64,000 nucleotides of DNA from NCBI GenBank assembly GCA_963691885.1, contig OY829843.1, positions 2,232,001 to 2,296,000 of the forward strand. Reading direction: 5' to 3'. A program made the position numbers and the translations under genes. Positions within the stretch are counted from its first letter, which is position 1. Every line of letters starts with the position of its first letter. This DNA comes from G963691885 sp963691885. Lineage in GTDB: Bacteria > Pseudomonadota > Alphaproteobacteria > UBA8366 > Aestuariispiraceae. The notes below the pieces were generated by a model, which saw nothing but the letters and a program-made list of their open reading frames with translations, did not search any database and had not been told where the DNA came from. Positions 51,768 through 59,407 of this stretch are shown here, in pieces.

Positions 51768-52738
51768 CGAAGACGTTGGAAGTCAGCGGTCTGAAGACCC
51801 ATTTCTTTATGCGTGCCGGTGTCGCCAAGGCGGTGGATGGGGTTGATTTCAGCATCGCCAAGGGCGAGGTGATGGGACTGGTTGGCGAGTCCGGGTCCGG
51901 CAAATCCATCACCGGTTTCTCCATCATCGGGCTGATCGATCCCCCGGGCCGGATTGTTGAGGGATCCATCCGTTTTAATGGCGAAGAGATTGCCAACGCG
52001 CCGGAAGAACGCCTGCGTAAATTGCGTGGCAACCGGATTGCGATGATTTTCCAGGATCCAATGATGACGCTAAACCCGGTGTTGCGGGTCGATACGCAGA
52101 TGATTGAAGCGCTGGAGGCACATCAGACAATCTCCAAGAAAGATGCCTGGGTAAAGGCGCGCGACACGCTGGGTATGGTGGGTATCCCGTCCCCGGATGA
52201 ACGCATGCGGGCCTATCCCCATCAATTGTCTGGCGGCATGCGTCAACGTGTGGCCATTGCCATCGCCTTTCTGAACGAACCCGACCTGATCATCGCCGAT
52301 GAGCCGACCACGGCACTTGATGTCACCATTCAGGGCCAGATCATTCACGAGGCCCAGAATCTCTGCAAGCGGACCGGGGCATCGCTGATCTGGATTACCC
52401 ATGACCTGGCAGTCGTCGCGGGAATTGCAGACCACATATCGGTCATGTATGCGGGCAAGGTGGTTGAGCAGGGCGGTATTGATGACGTGATTGATAACCC
52501 CGCACACCCATATACGGTTGGCCTGCTCGGATCTGTTCCAACCGCAAACAATCGCGGACAACGACTTTACCAGATTTCAGGTATGACGCCCAATATTCTG
52601 GCACTGCCGACGGGATGCTCCTTTAAGGACCGTTGTCCGAAGCGCAGTCCGGCCTGTGAGACGGCGCCCGAAATCCAGCTTAGAAATGAAAAGGCCTTTC
52701 GGTGCCATCATCCGCATATTGAAGGAGCGGACGCATGA
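51764..52738 (+). CDS. Peptide ABC transporter ATP-binding protein, DppD type
   Basis: 324 residues. Walker A GESGSGKS, Q-loop MIFQDPMMTLNPV, signature LSGGMRQRVAIAIAF, Walker B LIIADEPTTALDVTIQ, switch His ITHDLAVVAGIAD. The C-terminal oligopeptide-transporter extension has Cys ligands (CSFKDRCPKRSPAC) for the small cluster typical of DppD/F. Overlaps the next gene by four bases. Confidence 0.93.
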   Translation: MTKTLEVSGLKTHFFMRAGVAKAVDGVDFSIAKGEVMGLVGESGSGKSITGFSIIGLIDPPGRIVEGSIRFNGEEIANAPEERLRKLRGNRIAMIFQDPMMTLNPVLRVDTQMIEALEAHQTISKKDAWVKARDTLGMVGIPSPDERMRAYPHQLSGGMRQRVAIAIAFLNEPDLIIADEPTTALDVTIQGQIIHEAQNLCKRTGASLIWITHDLAVVAGIADHISVMYAGKVVEQGGIDDVIDNPAHPYTVGLLGSVPTANNRGQRLYQISGMTPNILALPTGCSFKDRCPKRSPACETAPEIQLRNEKAFRCHHPHIEGADA

Positions 52739-53736
52739 CGGCCCCTCTTCTCGAAATTCGAAATGTCACAAAGCAGTTCGTAAAACGTCTGGATGTGGCC
52801 GGGAAGATTGCCTCGCGATTGGGGGCTGATATTGATGACGAGACGGTTCATGCGGTTGATAATGTCTCACTGACCATCAACAAGGGTGAGGTCGTCGGGC
52901 TGGTTGGCGAATCCGGTTGTGGGAAATCCACGCTTGGTCGGGTCGTGGCCGGCATTCATAAGGCGACAGCGGGTCAGGTTTTTTTTGATGGAAAAGATAT
53001 AGCGACGCTCACCGGCGCGGAAAAGCGCGAGGCGACGCTCGCCATTCAGATGATCTTTCAGGACCCGTTTGCCAGCCTGAACCCGCGCATGCGGGTTGAG
53101 GATATAATCGGCGAGGCGCCTTTATATCACGGGCTGACGACGCGGGCCGGCCAACCGGATTATGTTGACGAGATCATGAGCAAGGTGGGGCTGGATCCAA
53201 GTTTGAAGAAGCGCTATCCGCACCAATTTTCTGGCGGTCAAAGACAGCGGATCGGAATCGCGCGGGCACTGGCGGTCAAACCAAAATTCCTCGTTTGTGA
53301 TGAGGCGATTGCCGCTCTGGATGTGTCGATCCAGGCCCAGGTCATCAACCTTTTTATGGATCTGCGTGAAGAGTTTGATCTGACCTATCTCTTCATCAGT
53401 CATGATCTGAGCGTTGTGGAACATATCGCGGACCGCGTGGTGATCATGTATCTCGGCCGCGTTGTCGAGAGTGCGATGACGGAAGATATCTTCGACAGAC
53501 CAGTGCATCCTTATACGAGCGCCCTTCTTGCAGAAGCACCTCGCCTTGATCAGCGCAAACGGGCATTCGCGCCGATCAAGGGAGAAATTCCCTCACCACT
53601 TGACCCGCCGCCTGGGTGCCATTTCCATCCACGGTGCAAGCATGCGGTTGCAGAATGCTCTCAACAGATTCCGGGCCTTGAAACAGTCAGGGACAATCAA
53701 ATCGCCGCCTGTCATCTGCGCGACAGGTTTCTGTAG
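52735..53736 (+). CDS. Peptide ABC transporter ATP-binding protein, DppF type
   Basis: 333 residues. Walker A GESGCGKST, Q-loop MIFQDPFASLNPRMRV, signature FSGGQRQRIGIARAL, Walker B FLVCDEAIAALDVSIQ (an Ala-rich D-loop variant of DEPVSALD), switch His ISHDLSVVEHIAD. C-terminal GCHFHPRCKHAVAEC. Second ATPase of the importer; the amidohydrolase gene starts two bases after its TAG stop. Confidence 0.93.
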   Translation: MTAPLLEIRNVTKQFVKRLDVAGKIASRLGADIDDETVHAVDNVSLTINKGEVVGLVGESGCGKSTLGRVVAGIHKATAGQVFFDGKDIATLTGAEKREATLAIQMIFQDPFASLNPRMRVEDIIGEAPLYHGLTTRAGQPDYVDEIMSKVGLDPSLKKRYPHQFSGGQRQRIGIARALAVKPKFLVCDEAIAALDVSIQAQVINLFMDLREEFDLTYLFISHDLSVVEHIADRVVIMYLGRVVESAMTEDIFDRPVHPYTSALLAEAPRLDQRKRAFAPIKGEIPSPLDPPPGCHFHPRCKHAVAECSQQIPGLETVRDNQIAACHLRDRFL

Positions 53737-53737
53737 T

Positions 53738-54607
53738 ATGCAGGCGCTACCGGGTGAAGGGAGTGCATTCAGGGTTGATCGCCCAAGGGACCAGACGGCC
53801 CCATTGGTTTTTGATTCACCCCATAGCGGGACGGTTTATCCGGTGGATTTCGAGGTCTTGGTTCCCCATGCTCAACTGCGGCAGGCAGAAGACATGTATA
53901 TCGACGAGCTCTTTGCCGGCGTGACGGCGCAGGGAAGTCCGCTTTTATCTGCACTTTTCCCGCGCAGCTATATCGATCCGAACAGGGGGTTACATGAATT
54001 TGACCCGGCGGTGATCGACGGGATCTGGCCTGGGCCGGTCGAAGAAAGCAAGAAAACCGATCTTGGCCTGGGCCTGATCTGGCGAAAATGTCGTCCTGAT
54101 GATGACCTGTATGACCGGAAACTCAGTATTGCAGAGGCGCAGGCCCGGATTGACAAGTACTGGCAGCCTTACCACAGCGCGCTGAAGACATTGCTGGACG
54201 AGACCCGGGAAAAATTCGGCGTCGTATGGCATCTGGATTGTCATTCCATGCCGGAGATTGCGGGTGTTTTGTCCAATGAAGATCCGGGAAACCGCCGTCC
54301 AGAGATATGTCTCGGCGACCGGCACGGTACAACCTGTTCCCCTCGTTTTACAGAGCTTGTTCGGACCATTTTTGCGGATCTGGGTTACGAGGTGACGGTG
54401 AACGATCCTTATGCCGGTGTCGAACTCGTCCGGGCCTATTCAGATCCCCTGCAAAATCGTCACTCCTTGCAGATCGAAATCCGTCGTGACCTCTATATGG
54501 ATGAAGAGAATTTCGAAAAGACGGAAAAGTTCCCCAAAATTGTTCGGGACCTGGAACTGCTGGCACACCATCTCTCGCAGGAAACAAGGCAATGGCTGCC
54601 TGGGTAG
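53738..54607 (+). CDS. N-formylglutamate amidohydrolase family protein (copy 1)
   Basis: 289 residues from ATG 53738, just after the dppF-type stop; the longer open frame upstream overlaps that gene. Family motifs: FDSPHSGTVYP (metal His), RQAEDMYIDEL, LFPRSYIDPNR, VWHLDCHSMPEI and GDRHGTTCSPRF. These enzymes hydrolyse N-formylglutamate or similar N-acyl amino acids. No histidine-utilisation genes are near, so the substrate may come from the transported peptides. A second, diverged copy overlaps its last 16 bases. Confidence 0.85.
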   Translation: MQALPGEGSAFRVDRPRDQTAPLVFDSPHSGTVYPVDFEVLVPHAQLRQAEDMYIDELFAGVTAQGSPLLSALFPRSYIDPNRGLHEFDPAVIDGIWPGPVEESKKTDLGLGLIWRKCRPDDDLYDRKLSIAEAQARIDKYWQPYHSALKTLLDETREKFGVVWHLDCHSMPEIAGVLSNEDPGNRRPEICLGDRHGTTCSPRFTELVRTIFADLGYEVTVNDPYAGVELVRAYSDPLQNRHSLQIEIRRDLYMDEENFEKTEKFPKIVRDLELLAHHLSQETRQWLPG

Positions 54608-55458
54608 AGGCGCTGGATCAAGCGGTTGTCGTTACGCAAACCCATGCGAAACCTGTCCCGATTCTCTTTGCATCTCCGCATTCGGGACGTCTTTACCCTA
54701 ATGATTTTGGGTCCTGTCAGCCGCTTTCCATCTTGCGCCAGGCTGAAGATGCCTATGTTGACGAGTTGATTGGCGGCGCGGCAGATCTTGGGGTGACTTT
54801 GGTACAGGCACTTTTTCCACGTGCCTATCTGGATGTGAACCGCGATGAAGATGATCTGGACCCCAGAATTGTTGAAGGCCTGGAAGGCACGGATCTCGGC
54901 CCGAAATCCAAGATGGGCATCGGCTTGATCCGCCGTGTCATCACCCCGGACCAGCCCATTTATGATCGCAAGCTTGATCTGGCGGAAGTGCGGGCGCGCA
55001 TGAATAAATGCTATTATCCCTATCACGCAGCCCTGACGGAGGCTTTGTCGGGTCTGGCCCGGTTGGGCACGCCCAAGGTCTTTGTTGACTGGCATTCCAT
55101 GAAATCCATCGGGAATGCCTCAACACCGGATGGTCCCGGCGCGGTCCGGCCGGATGTTGTCCTCGGGGATCGCCACGGGAAGAGTTGCGCTGCCAGCCTG
55201 ACGTCCTGTGTTGCCGAGCATTTTAGGAATGCGGGGTACAGTGTTTCCATCAATGATCCCTACGCCGGTCGCGCGACGCTGGATCGCTATGGTGATCCCG
55301 AGGCTGGCACGCATGGGCTGCAGATCGAACTCAACCGGGCTCTCTATCTTGATGAGGTGACGGTTGAGGCGACCGGATATATGCAGGTTCTCAAGAAGGA
55401 TATACAGAATCTGGTATCGGTTCTGACGGATTGGCAGCAATCCGGGCCTTGTGAATAG
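54592..55458 (+). CDS. N-formylglutamate amidohydrolase family protein (copy 2)
   Basis: 288 residues, paralogue of the preceding gene with the same motif order: FASPHSGRLYP, RQAEDAYVDEL, LFPRAYLDVNR, FVDWHSMKSI and GDRHGKSCAASL. Identity to copy 1 is moderate, so the duplication is old and the substrates may differ. ATG 54592 lies inside the end of copy 1, so the two are translationally coupled. It is the last gene of the dpp-type operon; the next gene is convergent. Confidence 0.85.
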   Translation: MAAWVEALDQAVVVTQTHAKPVPILFASPHSGRLYPNDFGSCQPLSILRQAEDAYVDELIGGAADLGVTLVQALFPRAYLDVNRDEDDLDPRIVEGLEGTDLGPKSKMGIGLIRRVITPDQPIYDRKLDLAEVRARMNKCYYPYHAALTEALSGLARLGTPKVFVDWHSMKSIGNASTPDGPGAVRPDVVLGDRHGKSCAASLTSCVAEHFRNAGYSVSINDPYAGRATLDRYGDPEAGTHGLQIELNRALYLDEVTVEATGYMQVLKKDIQNLVSVLTDWQQSGPCE

Positions 55459-55496
55459 CGGCTTCCACAAGGCCCTCTCGCAGCATAGGGGCTGCC

Positions 55497-55778
55497 TTAG
55501 CCCAGTAGTAAGATGTCCGATCCCCCGGCACCACGGCGAAGAGCATGCACATCTTGAAGTTCTGGATCCTTTGCCCAGGCAAGGGCAGCATCGCGGTCCG
55601 GAAAGCTCAATATCGCCGCCACGTTCGGTGCGTCCGGTGCGCCATCAAGAACAGTGAATTCCTTGCTCGCACTTTCGACTTTACCGCCATGTTTGGCAAG
55701 TGCTTCACCGGCAACATCGCGGTATTGCTCAAGGGATTCCGGGTTAGTGACAGTGAGCTTGGCATAGGCATAGATCAT
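55497..55778 (-). CDS. DUF1330 family protein
   Basis: 93 residues with the small dimeric alpha/beta-barrel pattern of DUF1330: IYAYAKLTVTNPESLEQYRD, a GGKVE turn, and ILSFPDRDAALAWAKDPELQ. The family has no settled function. It is divergent from a LysR regulator (99-base gap with two palindromes) and is probably its target. Confidence 0.8.
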   Translation of the reverse strand: MIYAYAKLTVTNPESLEQYRDVAGEALAKHGGKVESASKEFTVLDGAPDAPNVAAILSFPDRDAALAWAKDPELQDVHALRRGAGGSDILLLG

Positions 55779-55828
55779 GGTGATTTCCTTTGGGTAAGTT
55801 TAACAAGTGGAAGTTAGGAACCAATCTG

Positions 55829-55846
55829 ACGTGCGAAAACGCGTGA
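55829..55846. promoter_or_regulatory. Imperfect TGCGAAAA palindrome, distal site
   Basis: ACGTGC-GAAAAC-GCGTGA: arms of six with partial complementarity. It is repeated 31 bases downstream as a perfect palindrome, suggesting two binding sites for the adjacent LysR protein. Confidence 0.4.
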
Positions 55847-55859
55847 TATTGCAAATTAG

Positions 55860-55877
55860 ACATGCGAAAATGCATGT
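55860..55877. promoter_or_regulatory. Perfect TGCGAAAA palindrome at LysR start
   Basis: ACATGC-GAAAAT-GCATGT with perfect six-base arms, abutting the ATG of the LysR gene at 55878. Probably an autoregulatory operator; the same core occurs at 35977-35995 beside the other LysR gene. Confidence 0.5.
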
Positions 55878-56750
55878 ATGGATTTGGCATGGGATGATCT
55901 TAGAACTGTCTTGATGATGGTGCGTCACGGGACACTGGCGGGCGCCGCAGCGGAGCTTTCGGTGAACTACACAACGGTCGCACGCAGGATCCGGCGTGCC
56001 GAAGACGCGATGGGTACGCGGCTGTTTGAACGGTTGCCGGACGGTTACCAGCCTACGCAAACCGCTCGGGTTGTCGCAGAGCATGCTGCCGAAATGGAAG
56101 AGGCTGAGCTGGGGCTGCGGCGTCATCTGACCGGCACTGATCCGGCGATAAAGGGCCCACTCACCATTACCGCCCCGCAATTGTTGATTGCCAGTTTCCT
56201 GGGACCCGTTCTTGACCAGTTCGACAGAGAATATCCAGAAATAGAGCTTCGTGTTCTGGCGACAAATGATCTCCTTGATCTCAGCCGTCTTGAGGCGGAT
56301 CTGGGCATTCGCATCAGTCGCAATCCGGGCGATACGTTAACTGGAATACGTCTGCTGAAACAGGAGAATGCCAGTTTTGCCAGCCCTGAACTGGCTGCCC
56401 ATATCAAGGCAAACCCGACGGATACGATTGACTGGATCGTCTATGATATGTTGCCCTCTGTGCCCAAGGGAATTCGTCCGGAATACCCGAATAACCGCGT
56501 GCGTTTTCGCTTTGACGATATGGTCGCGATGATTGGTGCCGCGCAGGCAGGCCTCGGTGTGGTTCGGACACCAATTTTTTTGGGGAACCACACAGCCGGG
56601 CTGGAACTGGTTCCGGTTCTAACACCGCAATCCTATGCAGATATCTGGGTTGTCAGCCATCCGGATGTCTGGCCGTCCAAGAAACTGGATGCGTTCCGAA
56701 AAATCCTGATCCCCTACTGCAAAAGCAACAGCCATAAGTTTGTTATGTAG
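55878..56750 (+). CDS. LysR-family transcriptional regulator
   Basis: 290 residues. Winged helix MDLAWDDLRTVLMMVRHGTLAGAAAELSVNYTTVARRIRRAE with LFERLPDGYQPT; the effector domain follows from about residue 95 (GPLTITAPQLLIASFLGPVL). It is of the group with a DL-R-T-V-L opening and is divergent from the DUF1330 gene. The start codon touches a palindrome (55860-55877), so it probably represses itself. Confidence 0.87.
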   Translation: MDLAWDDLRTVLMMVRHGTLAGAAAELSVNYTTVARRIRRAEDAMGTRLFERLPDGYQPTQTARVVAEHAAEMEEAELGLRRHLTGTDPAIKGPLTITAPQLLIASFLGPVLDQFDREYPEIELRVLATNDLLDLSRLEADLGIRISRNPGDTLTGIRLLKQENASFASPELAAHIKANPTDTIDWIVYDMLPSVPKGIRPEYPNNRVRFRFDDMVAMIGAAQAGLGVVRTPIFLGNHTAGLELVPVLTPQSYADIWVVSHPDVWPSKKLDAFRKILIPYCKSNSHKFVM

Positions 56751-56767
56751 GGTTGCGCCCGAGTAAA

Positions 56768-57565
56768 CTATCCCGAGCCACCGATCGGAGGTATGGGGGA
56801 GGAAAGATCAAGCAGGTATTTTCGGATGGCGGGCGATACGGATGACGAGGTTTCAGGCACGGCTTCACTGGTTCTAAGCAGTTCTTTTGCGGTCCAGGTA
56901 GCCGGGATACGCCGCCAGACAGTGCGCGACGATGACGGGTAACGCCAGGGGTGGGATGCCAGGAAGATCATCTCTCCAAAAATCAGGGAATTCCGATATC
57001 GGTGCGGCGGAATCAGAATTGTTGTCGTGAAAGATCCAAATGCGCCGCGTTCAAAGTCCACGATGAAGAGGCGGTCACTGTGATAGGCCACCTTGCCGTC
57101 ACAACGTGTCCACTGACGACGTCCATCCTCCTTTCCGAACGGCGCTTCGAAGGTTCTGCTGATGACAATGTCATCGACGAGATCGAGAAATGCCGCTGCA
57201 ATGACAATTTGTTCCGGGGCGGCCGGGGACCGGTAGTATACCTGATAGGCCCCCAAAAAAAGGCGTGCTGCCCTGCTATCTCCGGGGAATGCCTCAACCA
57301 AAGGGTCGCTCCGTCTGGTGCGTCCGGCCTTTGAAATCCAGTCGCGATACCAAGGTACAAATCGCGCATGATCCTGATACAAATCATCATCCATTATATT
57401 GAAATATATAGATATTTTTCGAAGACTCCGGGCTGCCGGTTGCGCGCGGCCTGACAGATATTTGCTGAATTGTTGTTGGTTAATCTCAAGGTCGCGGCAA
57501 ACTTTGGCGACCGTACCGCGTTCCGCACATAAAAATTTTAGATTGTTTCGAAAATCTTCGGTCAT
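56768..57565 (-). CDS. XRE-type helix-turn-helix regulator
   Basis: 265 residues. The N-terminal helix-turn-helix reads GTVAKVCRDLEINQQQFSKYLSGRAQPAARSLRKI (about residues 18-52). The rest is an unclassified, probably ligand-sensing, domain of about 190 residues with no metal motif. Homologous layouts occur next to dpp-type operons in alphaproteobacteria. It is divergent from the second peptide transport cluster (174-base gap) and is its likely regulator. Confidence 0.72.
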   Translation of the reverse strand: MTEDFRNNLKFLCAERGTVAKVCRDLEINQQQFSKYLSGRAQPAARSLRKISIYFNIMDDDLYQDHARFVPWYRDWISKAGRTRRSDPLVEAFPGDSRAARLFLGAYQVYYRSPAAPEQIVIAAAFLDLVDDIVISRTFEAPFGKEDGRRQWTRCDGKVAYHSDRLFIVDFERGAFGSFTTTILIPPHRYRNSLIFGEMIFLASHPWRYPSSSRTVWRRIPATWTAKELLRTSEAVPETSSSVSPAIRKYLLDLSSPIPPIGGSG

Positions 57566-57739
57566 CTCACAAGAAAGCTTAATTTCACTTATTAAAGCTT
57601 ATAATCGCGCAATTGTTTTCGCAACTGATTAGCCCCAGCGTTTGCTCAGAAAAATGAGGTGCGGACCGTTTTGCCCAGTTTGTGCTGCGTTAGCGGAATT
57701 TGGGTTTCTGGTTCTGTAACACTGCGAACAAGGAGCAAA
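57566..57739. promoter_or_regulatory. Divergent promoter region of XRE regulator and second dpp-type operon
   Basis: 174 bases. It contains AAGCTTAAT (57575-57583) and ATTAAAGCTT (57591-57600), an imperfect inverted repeat near the regulator start, and AAGGAGC, the ribosome site of the binding protein, at its right end. No clear promoter hexamers can be assigned. Confidence 0.35.
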
Positions 57740-59344
57740 ATGACGATGGAAAATTCAGAAAAGACTAAATTACTGAATTTGAGATTTGCTGCGGGCCAGA
57801 TGTCGCGTCGCGACTTTATCCAGGGCAGCATGGCGGCAGGTCTGGGCCTGACCGCTGCGATGACGATGGCCAAAACGGTTCAGGCTCAAACGGCGAAGCG
57901 CGGCGGCTCTCTTCGTGTTGGACTGGCCGCTGGTGCCACAACAGATACGTTGGATCCAGGCCTGTACGAGGCTGGTTTCATGATCCCGCTGGGAATGGCG
58001 ATCAATGGCTATCTCACCGATATCGATACCACCAGTACGGTCCGACCCTCCGTCGCGGAAAGCTGGGAGTCATCGCCGGATGCCAAGACATGGCGTTTTA
58101 AAATTCGCTCAGGCGTGACGTTCCACAACGGGAAAGCTGTAACCCCGCAGGATGTCATTGCTTCAATCAATCATCACCGCGGTGACGAGTCGACATCTGC
58201 TGCGAAACCCCTCGTTGCGGCCGTAACCGGCTTGGCTGCTGAGGGCGGGGACACGGTTACCTTTGAGTTGGAAGCAGGCAACGCGGATTTTCCCGCCGCT
58301 CTTGCCGACTATCACATCGCAATTCTGCCGGTTGCCGGGGACAGCATCGACTGGCAGTCCGGTGTCGGTTGCGGTGCCTATATTCTGGAGAGTTTCGAAG
58401 CGGGTGTTTCCGCAAAGCTTCGCCGCAACCCGAACCATTGGACCGACCAGGCCGGATTTGTGGATGAATGGGAAATGCTGGCGATTATTGATGGTAATGC
58501 GCGCACTACGGCGTTGCTGTCGGGCAATGTCGACATCATCGACAGGGTCGACCCGCGTACATCGAATTTGCTAAGCCGTGACCCTACGATCTCGGTTCAT
58601 TCCGTTGCTGGCAACCAGCATTATTCCTTCCCGATGCTCACCAATGCGTCGCCGTTTGACGATAATAATGTGCGGCAGGCCATTAAATGGGCTATTGACC
58701 GTGAGGCCCTGGTGGAGCGCGTTCTCTTTGGATATGGGTCCGTCGGGAACGACCATCCGATCGGTGCCGGTCAACGTTACTTCAATACCGAACTGGAACA
58801 AAAGACCTTCGATCCGGATCGGGCCAAGAGCATCCTGAAATCGGCCGGTATTGATGGCCTCAGTGTTGAACTATCCGCCTCGGATGCGGCCTTTGCAGGT
58901 GCGGTCGATGCCGCCCTTATCATTCGTGATTCCTGCGCACAGGCCGGCATCAATGTAGAGGTCGTCCGGGAACCGAATGATGGTTATTGGTCAAATGTCT
59001 GGCGCAATAAACCCTGGTCCGCCAGCTATTGGGCCGGTCGCCCTGTCGAAGATCTCATGTTCTCCCTTGCATTCCAGTCGGGGGTTTCCTGGAACGAAGC
59101 GTTCTGGTCAAACGAAAGGTTTGACTCTCTTCTGCTTGAAGCGCGCGCGGAGCTGGATGATGCGCGCCGCCGGGAAATGTATTTCGAGATGCAGGACCTT
59201 GTCGCAAATCAGGGAGGCGTACCCATCCCGATGTTTGCCTCATATGTCTTTGCCACCCGGGGCAGCGTCGGCCATGCGGAGACATTCGGCTCCAACCTTG
59301 ATATGGACGGCTCGCGGTTCCTGGAACGGTGGTGGGCTGTTTGA
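57740..59344 (+). CDS. Peptide ABC transporter binding protein (family 5), Tat-exported
   Basis: 534 residues from ATG 57740 (AAGGAG four bases before; ATG 57746 has better spacing). A twin-arginine signal is plain: MSRRDFIQGSMAAGLGLTAAM, cleavage near AQA at about residue 50. The mature protein has GGSLRVGLAAGATTDTLDPG, ESWESSPDAKTWRFKIRSGVTFHNGK, VRQAIKWAIDREALVERV and IPMFASYVFA. Tat export suggests folding before export, unlike the Sec-exported binding protein of the first dpp-type operon (48175). Confidence 0.88.
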   Translation: MTMENSEKTKLLNLRFAAGQMSRRDFIQGSMAAGLGLTAAMTMAKTVQAQTAKRGGSLRVGLAAGATTDTLDPGLYEAGFMIPLGMAINGYLTDIDTTSTVRPSVAESWESSPDAKTWRFKIRSGVTFHNGKAVTPQDVIASINHHRGDESTSAAKPLVAAVTGLAAEGGDTVTFELEAGNADFPAALADYHIAILPVAGDSIDWQSGVGCGAYILESFEAGVSAKLRRNPNHWTDQAGFVDEWEMLAIIDGNARTTALLSGNVDIIDRVDPRTSNLLSRDPTISVHSVAGNQHYSFPMLTNASPFDDNNVRQAIKWAIDREALVERVLFGYGSVGNDHPIGAGQRYFNTELEQKTFDPDRAKSILKSAGIDGLSVELSASDAAFAGAVDAALIIRDSCAQAGINVEVVREPNDGYWSNVWRNKPWSASYWAGRPVEDLMFSLAFQSGVSWNEAFWSNERFDSLLLEARAELDDARRREMYFEMQDLVANQGGVPIPMFASYVFATRGSVGHAETFGSNLDMDGSRFLERWWAV

Positions 59345-59350
59345 TTGATC

Positions 59351-59383
59351 GACCCCTGGTCGGGCGTGACCTGACCAGGGGTC
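59351..59383 (+). terminator. Strong hairpin after second peptide-binding protein gene
   Basis: GACCCCTGGTC (59351-59361), eleven-base loop, GACCAGGGGTC (59373-59383): a perfect 11-bp stem. No T run follows directly, so it is either a weak terminator or a hairpin that stabilises the upstream mRNA. Confidence 0.55.
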
Positions 59384-59407
59384 ATTGATCTTTCAAGGAT
59401 CCGTATC

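Noticed and set aside
53528..53737. Upstream start for the first N-formylglutamate amidohydrolase
   Set aside because: That part is a shadow frame of the dppF-type gene; ATG 53738 directly follows its stop.
57571..57600. Operator made of two AAGCTT sites before the XRE gene
   Set aside because: The arms are imperfect and AAGCTT is itself a palindrome, so the symmetry is weak evidence; it is kept only as a note on the promoter region.
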